64,000 nt of DNA, from assembly GCA_030435675.1 (NCBI GenBank), contig CM059625.1:1674001-1738000 (forward strand). Reading direction: 5' to 3'. Both the position numbers and the translations under genes were made by a program. Shown here piece after piece: positions 22,906 to 34,864 of this stretch (positions are counted from its first letter, which is position 1; each line of letters starts with the position of its first letter). The notes beneath the pieces are model-generated. The model worked only from the letters and a program-made list of their open reading frames with translations, did not search any database and was not told where the DNA came from. The stretch comes from Steinernema hermaphroditum. Taxonomy: Eukaryota; Nematoda; Chromadorea; Rhabditida; Steinernematidae.

Positions 22906-23540
22906 CGTATTGCCTCGAGTATGTCGTTTGGCCTCGGAATACTGCCGCCAAAAAACGCAAAAGTTTTTGCTGTCACATGACACATCTGAACGCAAAGTCA
23001 GTACGGTTTTTCATTTATTGTAGTCCTGATATCTAAGAAAGGGTCTATAAGGATACCGTAAGCCATGGAGTGCCTCCCCCCTGCTAGATGCTCGTTGAAG
23101 TTACATCGATATTTAGGTAAGAGAATATTGTTCTAGAATGGATATTGTGAATCTGCAAAGATAGGCATACTTAAAGTTTTAGACACCATAATCTGAGATG
23201 CATGACGGCCGCCAACACAAACAAACAAAATTCGTAATCCACATGTGCGTATACAAAACAAACCACTCTGATCTTTACCGCTTCCACGCTAACCGCAACC
23301 TCTTGAACGGATTCCGTTTGCCTTAAGCAGCTGCAGCGGGCTGTGAAGTTGTGTAAATTGGATTAATGGGTCACTCGGCGGTCATGATACCTTTGCGGCC
23401 GCATGCCGCCAGTCAAAGCGGCGCCGTTGCGTAAAAGTTATGTAAATACTGTGTCCCGACCATGGCCAATTATCGATGTTTGGCAAATTAGCGTGGCGGG
23501 CAACCGAAAAGACCATTTACGACTAAGTAAGTGGCAGCGA

Positions 23541-23665
23541 CTCGAGAGCGCCGACAGTTTGACCTTGGGGCAAGTCCTAATCCGTCGCCTCTTTGTTCTC
23601 GAGGGTGTCAATTGGATATGCAAAACTCTTCTTTGTGTCGCCGGCGCTCCTTCGAGGCCGAACGG
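23541..23665 (+). repeat. Dispersed non-coding block D, copy 2
   Basis: Partner of 7480-7600 on the same strand. It lies 0.6 kb beyond block 1 on the upstream side of bHLH gene B, in a GC-rich stretch (23290-23700) that also holds a NotI-type GCGGCCGC sequence. No third copy was found near gene A. Confidence 0.5.
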
Positions 23666-25835
23666 TCGTCCAAAGGGAAACATGACCCTGCCGGCCAAGG
23701 AAGAGGATCTGTTAAACTGTCCAACAACTATTATATGTATTAAATTGAGCAGCATAAAGTACAGTGTTTTCTGGAGTTCTTGCCTGGGAACGCATCGATG
23801 ACGTTCGTGCTGATCCGCACTTTTCTGGTGCACGGAGAAACGAATGACCGTAACTGACCCAATAAACGATGTATCATGCCATTCCGGAAACGAGACATGT
23901 TGACACTTCCCGTCACAAACGGTACACGTCCTTCATTTTTACAATAGCCATGCAAATTCACGAAGTTGTCAACGTCTCGGAAGCCATCTGTCCTCAAACC
24001 TCTCGATCAACAGATGTCGCGAACATTACCGTTTCGCGCGTTCTCATTCTAATTAATATTCAACGAAGCGATCGCGTCGAAGTCAGTCAGCTGATCGTCG
24101 GCCATGTTCACATTAATCCACGCGACTTCCGCCATTCATTCATCATTGATGAGTTCGAGATGAGCAGCAGCGCATTCCGTACCGGACAGTTTCACTTGCT
24201 CATGCATAATTTAGCCGGCTGCTTGACTGCGCTTCCGCGATCCATCATACGGTATGCGATCATTTCGACTAATATATAATTACGGGAAATAACCAGGAGG
24301 AAATGGAATGGTTAATGGAATTTATAACCAGATTGAAGCATGAACATACTGATGTCGAAATAGAGGTGGCCATGTAAATACAGTCACCGTAATCACTCTG
24401 AGAAGTTTCGGGGGTCACGGTGCTTCTGTGCCTTTTTTCGCACTCGCTTGTTCTCTAGTGAATACGTGCTGTGATCAAATTGTGCACTATCACAATAAAT
24501 GTGGACTATGTTCACCGAATAAAACGAAGCAGGCGCCAAAAAATGCGCAAAACCCACCTTGAAAAGATATTTGCACTAGTGATCTTATGTACATGACTGA
24601 GCCAGAATTGCACTGGTTACAAAAATCGCATTGCAATCTCTGATGAAGTCATCTCTTTGAAATGGTGCGCACAAATCCGAATCGTTCATTAAATTCTGAG
24701 TATCATCTTCATTCGTTTAAGAATTGTGCAAAAGTAAACAAACCATCTTAACTGACGGTGAACTTAGTTGTATGACTGCCACTGTATGTAGTCGGCGAAC
24801 GCAGAAGGGTAGTTCAACTTCTTATAATTGTGGTGGGAAAGCGAATGTGAAGCTTGCTCCTGTAACTGTGCCTGTGCCATCAATTTTCACAACGCCAGTA
24901 ACAGACAGTCTGTAGACTAAACTTTATGTATCATGTTCGATCCAGATCAGCAGGACTATTTACATAGGTGCAAGTGTCCAAACACGCAACTGATACACAT
25001 TACTTTCCCACCGTTTACCTTACGCGAACTTTCTGTGCTTACCTGTCAGCGCATCTAATGGACTGTGGCAAGCTCGAGTTACCGTCGCAGATTAGAACGC
25101 TCGGGAGCGCAAAAAATTGGTTATATTAGTTAGGCAAACAAAAAATGGTCAGCGATACCCAATGTGAACTCGAGCTAATTGGGCGAAAGTTTGCTGGGGA
25201 CAGTGCGTACAAATAAACAAATAAGCTTGCGAGTTCCTCTGGTCAGATTGAGGTCACTGAAGTAAGGGACTACTAACTTTTTATCTTTATATCTTCAAAC
25301 ATAAAACGATCTATGTTTGAATCGCTATTTGAAGGGATTGGAAGAAATGCGTATCAACGGTAGATCTTTCATGGACATAGGTGTTACTGTGATAAAAAAT
25401 ATACAAATAGGTGGTCAATATGTGGCTGAAGACCATGAGCGTTCAGAATAATCTGATGACTTTACACTTTATGCCACAGATTATGTTGTTGTAGCAGATG
25501 TGATTGTAAAAGACTGTCTGAGAATATATATTGGACCATACGAGCTTGTGGGTCTCAGGTTCCACTTCACTTCGGTTAAAAAAACAAGTGGTTTCCCCTA
25601 GGTGTGCTTCAGTGATTGCATCAAAATACTTCCCACGACGTAACGACCAACATGCCGGCCACACACGACGAATATCGACGAACCATTTGCCCATTCACGA
25701 GCAATGTTTTATGCTTGAACTGGAAAACCGATTAAACTGCGAACGATATTTTAGCATTGCTTTCCATCTCCTTTTTTACATTTGCCATTCCACCGTGCAA
25801 ATCAAACACATTTGTGAAACATGCGTCGCTTTCAG
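23666..25835. other. Intergenic; possible distal control DNA and smg-9 promoter
   Basis: A GC-richer stretch at 23860-24280 contains E-boxes and an ATTCTAATTAATATT homeodomain-type core; the long open frame over it shows no domain. AT-rich DNA follows. The last 200 bases are presumed smg-9 promoter, ending in the acceptor-like GCTTTCAG directly before its ATG. Confidence 0.35.
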
Positions 25836-28800
25836 ATGGATTCCTCCTCGAGCAGAGGAGCCTGGGGAGCGCGAGGTGGAGGAGGAGGTGGAGGCAGAAA
25901 CCGAGGACGAGCTGGAGCATCAGGTGGAGGTGCGAATTCCAAGGTGAGTTCGATGACAACAACTTACAAAGCAGGGAATTTTGTCAGGAAAGAGAGATAC
26001 AATATGCACCCAGTTATATGAGGTTTACTTAAATAGATTAGCAAAGACCTTTGGGAACAGATAGCCAGCTAACTTTCCTGAACTAGCAGTGATGAGGTTG
26101 CTACTCTGGGCTGTGCTTCTGTAGTCGAAAGTGCCCCGGAAATACCCACGAGAAAGCAAATGTTTCGTTTTGCTAATTCTAAATAATAAACACTATACGG
26201 TTTTGTTTCAATATTCTCCAGTGAAGACGTCAACCATCGATTCTGGTAAATGTCGGTGAGGATTGTGAGGTTCCTAGGACATATTTGCACACTTTTACAT
26301 TTCGCTTTCCGTAAAAGCGCGTGCACAGTCACGCTATAAAGATGGTTTTAGAAAAAAGCAGCTAGCAAATATTCCAAGCCATTTCATCAAATCCATACGG
26401 ATCACTATGGAAGTGTCTCTATCCTAAATTGCTGCATCTCCGGAAGGATAGATAAATAAGACTCACATCCGCTTGAGAGAGCCGCTAACGTATATGCAAT
26501 TTAAACGGTTATTCTGATATTTCCTTAAGCCAACATATACGTTACACGCAACCGTTTGGACATATCCGAAAGCGGACCTTGCAGGCGTCCCTTTCGCTTT
26601 CAGCCCACTTTCATTTGCAATCAGTGAGCAAGACGCAGACTGCTGCATGCAATGCTAATTTGCGCTAATTGTGGCTTTATGAACGCAATGCTCGACGCTG
26701 GTTGTTTTCAGCATGCGCCTAGCTGACAAGCCGTCGCTAGTTTGCCCGAGACGAAGGTCGCGCCTGGGTGGCTTTTGATAATATAGCACTGACGGGTCCG
26801 TGTTATATGCAACCGTAGCTGAAAAACGGGCCACTACTGAGGATTTTGAAGCTCGTGTTTTATAATATAAATAAATAATTAGTGATATATTTCGGAGAAA
26901 TCTTCGTGGTTATTCAATATTCTATAAGGATGTTATGTGATCATGCAAGGCATAGTTTGCGTGCATGAATTCGGGTTATTAGTCACATCGCTTCTTACTT
27001 AGTTAACTTGGCCATGTTACAACATCGGCCGACGACCATCACATTACCGGAATGGATCCTGTGCCTTTTTTGAGAGTCGGTTACACCGATTTACATCATT
27101 CTGTACTTAGAGACTTCGTTATTTTCTAAAGAGGATTATAATCAATATGTTACAGGATCCATGGAAACGACAGGACAAAGACGAATTCCGTCCTCAAGGC
27201 CCCATAAAAATGGCCGTTCGTCCCTCAAACGCCTCGGTTGACGGGGATCCAAACGCTGCTTCGTCGCCTTCCGACACACCAGCATTCCGTATCTTGCAAC
27301 CGAAGGCGCAGTCACCCCCAGCCTCATCCATGGATCCCACACCCATGGAAGCTGCTAAAGCTATGGTGAAACCCATTCAGAGGCACCCTGTGCAGCAATC
27401 CTCATCGTCGGGTAGTGTCAACGGTAATTCTCAAACTGCCCCGGCAAAGATCGCTCCAACTCTCAAGCAAACAGCTAGACCTGCAGGTAAGTGAAATCCA
27501 AATTCGTACCGATTATTCTGCATCATATTTAGCTCCAATGAACGCTGTTCGAGCAAGCTGTACACCGCAGAACACAATGGACCTTTCGGTTCGTCTCATC
27601 GACGATAACAACGAAATCTGCGATCTGAATGAATTCCTAACCGAAAGCACTGCTTACACTGTAATCGGGGTGATAGGACCACAAGGAACGGGTAAATCCA
27701 CACTTATCAGCATGCTTGCTGGAAACGAACCGATGGACATGTACAGGTTAGTTATGTTTCCGTTCATTCTGAACAACCTCATATTTTAGAGAGTACTACT
27801 TCCGGCCATGCTCTCGAGAAGCTGTGGAGTCATGCCTACATCAGACGACAAAGATAAGCATATACGTGGGGCCCGATGCAACGATGTATGTAGATTGTCA
27901 GGTATTGAACCTTGCGCAGGCGGCCATAAATCTGTACAATGCTTCAGCCCTGCATGTCGCCGGCCATTCTCGACGAGATCATTCGTCAGCAACGAAGAGG
28001 GTACATCGGCCATGAATTGACGCCGGAAATGTATCACGAACAGGAGGTAGGTGTAACAGCTCAGCCAGGACACATACAACATCGGAGGACGTTATGTTTT
28101 GTACAATTTCTTGAAGCAGTAAGCAACCCTACAGGATAACTGAATACATTGTGATAGGCTTGCTTTCCTGCATTTGTACACAAGTAGACTAGTTCTTTAT
28201 CTTATAGGGAAAGCACTGCAAAATATTGGTAGTGAGAGGTATATTACTCAACAACGATGTGTTTCAGTCCAACCGCTTTCTGGCTTTCATGTACCAGATC
28301 TGCCACACCATTATCCTCTGCATCGACTGGTTTATCGATGTCAATCTTGTCCGCGAGCTCCGAAACGTAGAACTCTTGGCCTCTTCGCCTTTACAACACG
28401 ATCGGTCCAATGAAATGCTCCGGATCAAGCAGAATCGCAAAGTTAATTTAGGTGGGACTGATAAGTGGGCAGACTGTTGCAAGAGATCATTTCAGTTGTG
28501 GCACAGCAACGTTGTAAAGTCGAAGATTTCCAGCCGGTAGTTGTGCTGCAAAGATCGCAAATCCTATCGGACCTGTTTAACGGATCTCGCCTGAAAGTCG
28601 ACGGTGGCCTTACGATGACGAAACTACTCAGAAGATGGGACGATTCTGATGACCCTGTTCAGGTACGAAATCAACATCAGGTTCTATTACAAATTTAATG
28701 TATGTACTTTAGACTAGCTACGTCATGTTCCCCGACTTAAAGCCACGTCTGCGTGACGGATTCCACTACGGGCAGTCCGGCTACAATCGACGTAACGCTC

Positions 28801-30047
28801 ATCAGCCTAACTATGATCCTGATCGCGACCCTAAGAACCTGAAGATGGGAATGGTCGAGTACACTGATGTGTTGAACGGACTTCGAAGGCATATCAAGAG
28901 TCTACCAAAGGATGCATTTACGATTAACGGTAATCGGATTACCGAGAAGCAGTGGTAAGGACCTTTCTGAAATATTAAGCACTTAAAGCGGTCGTTGCAA
29001 AATCTGATATCAATAGTCTTAAAACGCAGTGCGACATCATAGCTATAGTCGTTCGTTGATCGTTTTGATATGCAAACGAACAAACAGCAAACTGTACTAT
29101 AGGCAAACAATATTTACACGCAATCGCAGTACGTCACTAATCACAGGATATCATTTTGGCGTTTGATATTTCCCATAAACGCATAGTTGCGACACTGCTG
29201 GAACGAAATGCTCTTCAGTTCTTGGCTGACGTGAAATAAGGCTGCAACAGACAGTCTCTGGGTCCCTTGCGTTTCGCTTGTTAGAGAAGTCCATTTTTGA
29301 AATTGGAGAATAACGTGTTTTTGAGCCTTGGTCCATAAACGCTCACTTCACGTGTTCATTGATGACCCTGCTAACCGTTGCGTTTTCTAAGTGGGTTCTC
29401 ATTTCAGAGCTATTCTCGTCTTTTTGAGTTTGTGGCAGCTGGTCGGAAAAAAACGAGCTTCTTCCTAACCGGCAGTTTTAACTTATAGCTAGGAAACGAA
29501 AATATCTCATGTTGTTTAGAGTCTGCGGATAGAATAGCTCTTCTAATCCAAAGCTCCCGTTCGGAGGCCGCTTTATACACTAAGCAGGTTGCCTCATTAG
29601 CTTCAAGCGCCTTTACAGCAAGCAGTCGATATTAATGTTAATCAATCCCAATATCTTCTTATTTCTTAGCAATCTTCCACTTACATTAAGCACAAGATTT
29701 TCGGTCCCATTCTACGAAGCTCAGGTTCTATTAATTACACTATAGCAGACGTTCGCGATGTTTCTTTTTAAATGTGTCACTTATAGTCTTTCAAGAAGTC
29801 ATATCACGGTTGTTTGAACTGATTATTCATTAGCAGGCATAACATTCAACGGTCAAATTTCGACGTGACAAGAATTTACAAAATCAATCCCTTTTTTTCA
29901 CAACAGAACTACCAGTTCCACTTCACTCAAACAGCCACCTCATCGTGGCAGCCAACTAACAACCCCCGTTTCAGGTTCGCGATGGCCTCTCGTACGTGGC
30001 AGAAACTGAACGAGCGCAGTTTCAATTCACGCAATCGACACTTCTAA
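25836..30047 (+). CDS. smg-9: SMG-9 orthologue, nonsense-mediated mRNA decay factor
   Basis: Nine exons close in frame: 25836-25943, 27156-27486, 27533-27746, 27790-27901, 27948-28046, 28268-28441, 28486-28662, 28713-28954 and 29975-30047. The product is 509 residues (human SMG9 is about 520). The ATG directly follows GCTTTCAG, an apparent spliced-leader acceptor. A Gly/Arg-rich N-terminus (about 8-33) precedes a disordered region and a G-domain-like core with the P-loop GPQGTGKST at 195-203. The segments CMSPAILDEII and ICHTIILCIDWF match conserved SMG9 positions, as does the C-terminal ITEKQWFAMASRTW. SMG9 binds SMG8 and restrains the SMG1 kinase that phosphorylates UPF1 during mRNA surveillance. 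The junction of exons 6 and 7 (44-base intron ending AAGAG) is the weakest. Intron 1 is 1.2 kb and intron 8 is 1.0 kb. Confidence 0.9.
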
Positions 30048-30187
30048 CGGGACATCAGTATCGATGGAGCTGATCAACAAGTATCAGCCTGGCAACGAGT
30101 CGTTCACGCACCAAACTGTGACCACACTGTGGAGGCTGAGGCGCCCACACAGCTGTTTGCATTCATCGTCTACTGGCGGTCGACTGC

Positions 30188-30195
30188 TGACGTCA
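30188..30195. promoter_or_regulatory. CRE-type palindrome TGACGTCA
   Basis: A perfect TGACGTCA (CREB/ATF consensus) lies in a GC-richer patch between the smg-9 stop and the SLC35E1-like start. If functional, it would give the transporter gene its own promoter rather than operon transcription from smg-9. An 8-base match can occur by chance. Confidence 0.35.
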
Positions 30196-30473
30196 CTGTG
30201 CATGCGTGGCATCTCTCCTTGTATATGTTTGTGGCGACCGCTCTCCCGATTTGGTCTTTCTCCGGCTGGCTACTTGGTGGACACCGCGCCCGCTTGCGCA
30301 TTTTGTTTTGTGTTTTCTGTTTTATTTTGCACGAGACAATGTGCATTCCGATAAATTCGATCATTCCAGCGTGGTTGTACAAAGTAGTCAACTTTAATTT
30401 ATATCGCAATTGCGGATAGTTTATGTCGCATTTGTCCATTTTCAGATGAGCTCAACGTAAAGCGGGTAATAAC

Positions 30474-33400
30474 ATGATTCCGACGCGCCTTCACTTTAGC
30501 CTTCATATTGTATTGATTTGCATATTATGGTATTCCATCAGTTCAGCGAGCAGCATTGTCAACAAGATCACCTTACAGGTTTGTCGCTGTATGGCCACTT
30601 ATATAGGTTTTTAGTGGTGTACTTTAGCAATATCCGTATCCCACAACGCTAGCGTTGTCAAGTCTTATTAGCGTGTCGTTGTATGCTGTCTTCCTATTAA
30701 GCTACTGGGGAATAGGAAGCAGCTCTGGACCGCTTACCAGCTACTACCTCTACCGGTATATTGTACCGCTGTCGCTAGGCAAAGCGCTTGCTGCTGGATC
30801 GGCTTACTATGGTCTGTGGAAAGTACCCGTGTCGTATGCCCATACGAGTAAGTTGTTTTGCACTCCGAATATGTAGGCTTATAACGTTTATGTGGAATTT
30901 CTCCGCATAACTGCTTAAAATTCTGAAAGTGTCGGAGTTTTGAGTAGGTCGAACATTTACTGTGTCCCCAGGTGCCATAATTTTTCTCATGATGCACCGT
31001 ACTGCAATGCTTGTCGTTATAAGTGAAGCATGAGAAAAGTCAAACTGGAAATCACCGTATCATCGTCGGAAAGCAGTTTAGTACTTTGACCATGAATGAC
31101 CCAGCCTGGAATGAAATCAAAAAGCGTTTTCACAAACAGCTGTAGACTGATCGCAAGTTGGTCTTTGTATTCAACGGAACAGGTTTGCATGTATGGATAC
31201 GATTATGCTAGTTCAAAGTTACAACTGTTGTTTTTTGGATTGTCTATTATTATGCATGAACGGCATGATCTGCAATAGCATGAGCATGAGATGTAATATT
31301 TAATGGCCAGCACATTATTTTTTGGTTTGTGTGACTGGTTGAAACTGCGATTATACACTAATGCTATTGAACTTTTGAACAGTAAAAGTCAGACGATCTT
31401 TGCGGCTAATTTGCATCCATGCATCGTAAGCAGTTGCTGATTGAACAACCATGCTTCAAATTGTTTTCAGTGATGTGTAAAGGAGTGAACTACAGGCGAC
31501 CATCTCCTTTACATTTACAGGGTGTTCCATAAGTTCTGTAACAGATTTCAAAATGTGTGTTTTGAGTTGATTCTTTTGCTTTTCGCTTATTTTAACGTTC
31601 ACTGCGTTTTTCTTGGCCCTTTTTTATCTTATATCCACTGTTTCCCTGATATTCCGCAATATTATAAGAATTTGCCATGGCCTCCAAAGAAAAGAGTTTC
31701 GCGTCCGTTTCGTATTTCGCAGAAGGAGGTCAAAATCGGACATTGGAAAGTTGCTGAATCTGGCTCGCGGAAAGCTTGTACGGCAGCGAAACGACTTCTG
31801 GGCCTTTATGAAGCCGCGAAGTTCATAGAACCTAGTCCTAGAAGTGAAAAACCGAAGAGTGCGCGGACCAGATTGATGATTTAAGCTGTGAAGAAGCGAT
31901 TTGAACGAAATCCGGAGTGCTACATTAGAAAAATGGCTTTGGACTCCAAAAATATTGAAACCATCCACCCAATGCATTGTGAACGATAACCTGAAGCTAA
32001 TCTCGCCCAGAAAATCCACTGGATGCGTGCTGACGCATCACAGAAAGAAGTATAGAAGGGAAAAATGGAAGAGTCTGATAGCCGTGGCCACGAGCAAAGA
32101 AATTCGTTGACTCCTGTTCATGGATCAAATAATTTTTTCGATTAAATTATTCCCAAATCAGCATAACGAGTGAGTTTTCCATGAAGCAGGTTCTTCTCGA
32201 TCTGTTGAGTTCAAAAGGAACCATTTCCCGTCGAAGCCCGTCATGGTATGCGCTAAAATATGCGGGATGGGCCAAACGAAACCCGTTTTTATCCAAAAGG
32301 GGTCAGGATTGATTCGAAAATCTATCAAGAATGGAATTTGAAGGCATATGTGGCAAGATTCACTTAGGAACACTCTAAAAACGATAATTAGGTGTTCCAG
32401 AAAGAGTTGATTCCGGCGCATGGACCGAAATTATCGATGGAGGTCGCGAATCAGATCTGCCCCAAGTTAGTGGGGTAAGGACATGTGGCCCTTCATTAGC
32501 GCCAACCTGAGTCCACTGGACTATGCCATCTATGGATTCTTGGAGAGTGAAGTCTCGCGAATCCAGCACACTAGCTTAAACAGTCTGAAGCGATCTCTGG
32601 AGCGAGCATAGGCGATGAACTGCTCGTGGCCACGACGAAGAATTTTAGAAAACTTCTTGAAGCCTTTTCTCCCACTGAATGTGGCGATTTCAATTAATCG
32701 TTATAGATAATTGTTTTCCTGGTTCTCTTTTATAGGTGTACCAATTTTCACGCGAATCCGTTGGATTTTCGTCGAGATATAGCCATTTTTAGGCGTTACA
32801 GAACTTATGGAACACCCTGTATAAGCATTTATATGCCACTAATAGACTGTTGTCACGTGTTTGCTTTGTTACTGAGTTACCAAAGCTGACAGGACCTTAA
32901 AAGTGCCCTACACTTTTGAGAACACATTGGGAATCATAGAGCCGATAGCGTTTATTTTCAGTTAAAGCCACAATGCCTCTATTCGCCGTCCTCATGGCAC
33001 GAGTGCTATTGGGCGAGAAGCAACGGCCTAGAGTCTACTTATCGTTACTTCCCATCGTCCTGGGCGTAACAATTGCATCGGTCACAGAAGTATCCTTCAA
33101 CTTAGCGGGACTGCTATCTTCGCTGTTCTCCACATTCGTCTATTCCGGACTCAATGTGGTGGTTAAAAAAGTGAGTCAACCCTCGGTAGCTCGATTTACA
33201 ACATACGTTCAGATTTTAAAAGAAACGGATATGCATCCACTTCATCTACTCAGCGTCAACTCCCAAATCGCTGCGATCTTCCTCTTTCCGTACTGGATCT
33301 TCAAGGACGCCTTCAACCTCCACTATGTAATCTCAGTAAGACTGTATGTTGTAACGTTCTCAACTATCTGTTCCAGAGCGGCGAAAGTGGCGCAATAGAC

Positions 33401-33788
33401 TCACATTTCCTCGTGCTCCTTACAGCCTCTGGATTCCTGTCGTTTGCGCAGAATCTTTGCGCCTTCACACTGATCCATAAGCTGACGGCACTGTCGTACG
33501 CTGTATCGAACGCGACGAAACGCGTTACCGTAATCGGAGCGTCGTTGTTGACGCTTCGAAACCCTGTGACGCCGCCGAATCTCTTCGGAATGTTTCTTTC
33601 AGTATTCGGAGTCTTCCTGTACAATAGGGTCGGTTTTGCCGCCACATACAATATCCAATTGACCTGTCCATTTTCAGGCTAAAAACGGCGAGTCGAAACG
33701 CAAGATCCTCCCGGTACTCTCGGGCGATCAAATGTTTCGTGAACTCCTTCCAGAACAAACATTCACCACCCACCAACATCAACGATAG
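30474..33788 (+). CDS. SLC35E1-like nucleotide-sugar/triose-phosphate transporter family protein
   Basis: Six exons: 30474-30578, 30628-30847, 32962-33170, 33213-33335, 33377-33628 and 33678-33788, giving 339 residues. The protein is strongly hydrophobic, with about ten membrane segments of the triose-phosphate translocator fold. Landmarks typical of SLC35E1 are KATMPLFAVLMARVLLGEKQ, LSLLPIVLGVTIASVTE, KKILKETDMHPLHLL, ATKRVTVIGASLLTLRNPVT and GVFLYNR near the C-terminus. It is expected in Golgi or ER membranes; the substrate of SLC35E1 proteins is not established. The ATG is 28 bases after an acceptor TTTTCAG, compatible with trans-splicing. Intron 2 (2.1 kb) contains a mariner relic. The gene converges on vps-32, whose stop codon is 192 bases away. 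Confidence 0.9.
31518..32819 (+). mobile_element. Degenerate mariner transposon in an intron
   Basis: The 1302-bp element is bounded by perfect 25-bp terminal inverted repeats beginning CAGGGTGTTCCATAAGTTCT, flanked by the TA target duplication (31516-31517 and 32820-32821). The plus strand holds a broken transposase in several frames. Recognisable pieces are a helix-turn-helix region ending RSEKPKSARTR, a segment KPVMVCAKICGMGQTKPVFIQ resembling the catalytic core, and SPLDYAIYGFLE near the last acidic motif. Stops and frameshifts interrupt all of them, so it is inactive. The intact TIRs suggest fairly recent insertion or possible cross-mobilisation. Confidence 0.92.
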
Positions 33789-33980
33789 GGCGTGCAGGTC
33801 GCCCAGTTATTTATTAAACTTGTGATATGTAAATGTTACGGGAAATGTTTATGAACAAATGAAGAAAGAGTTTTATACATCAGCGGCCAGACCCATGACA
33901 TATGAACGAGAAATGAACACACGCACGACTTATATTACATAAAAGTGATATATCTCATTCACGTGGCGGCAAGCATGTCA

Positions 33981-34864
33981 TTAAGAAGCGGCCCAAGCTT
34001 CTAAGTCCGCCAAATCGTCATCAACATCCTTCTTGGCACGGTGGGCAGGCACGGCGGCTGGCAGTTCCGTGGACGGAGCTTCGGGCAGACGGTCAAGGTT
34101 TGAGGGAGTGGGTGCAACATCGAGCAACTGCTTGTCAAGCTCTTGCTAAATATTGTAGATACGGTTAAACATCGAGGAATAATACTATTTGCTTACCTGC
34201 TCCAAATCTTCAAGCTCCTTAAGCAACTCATCCTCGTCAACCTCATTGCCGAATCCGACAGGATTGCTAATGGCTTCCGCGATCTCGTTCGCAACTTCCT
34301 GCTGCTCGGCGATATCCTCCATGAGATCGTGCACCTGGTCGACGTCCATTTCATTATGCGCTGTCTTCATAGCTCTTGCTGCGGCTCCCATAACTTGCAA
34401 CACTTCCGCATTGGTCGACGCATTCTCCAAAGCTTCGCGCTGGAATTCGATCGTCGTCAACACGCCGTCGATGTGGTTGAGCTGCTTCTCGTATTGCTTC
34501 TTGCGCTTCAGCGCATGCAAAGCGAGTCGCTTGTTCTTTGTACCGTGTTTCTTGGCTTGAGCAACTTCCTGAAATATAACGAACATTAGCGTTCATTAGA
34601 TGGGTCACGTGGCAACGGACAGAAACAACATTTTTTCGCTCGACTACTCAACATCTCAGGAAGCAAAAAGCACCCCAAAACAGCGCCTTTCCGATGCACA
34701 CCAATAAAAATCTATTAACTCACAGCATCGATCTTCTTTTCCAAAAACTCCTGCTTCTTCACCAACATTTCTTCAGTTTCGCGCAACTGCTGGATGGATT
34801 CCTGTGTGGTGGGCGCGGCCGGCTGCTTCTTGCCACCGCCGAAGATCTTCGAGAACATACTCAT
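33981..34864 (-). CDS. vps-32.1: ESCRT-III subunit VPS-32/CHMP4 (Snf7)
   Basis: Three exons on the minus strand (34724-34864, 34197-34568, 33981-34145) give 225 residues, the usual Snf7 length. The N-terminal half is basic (SKIFGGGKKQ, HALKRKKQYEKQL) and the C-terminal half acidic (DEDELLKELEDLEQ), as in all ESCRT-III subunits. The last residues, LADLEAW followed by Ala-Ala-Ser, fit the amphipathic motif that CHMP4 uses to bind the ALIX/Bro1 domain. The protein polymerises into membrane-remodelling filaments in multivesicular body formation and abscission. The first ATG (34864) lies nine bases after an acceptor TTGTTTCAG, and a second Met two codons later (34858) is an alternative start. An AATAAA on this strand is near 33809-33814. 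C. elegans has two vps-32 paralogues, so the exact symbol is tentative. Confidence 0.93.
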
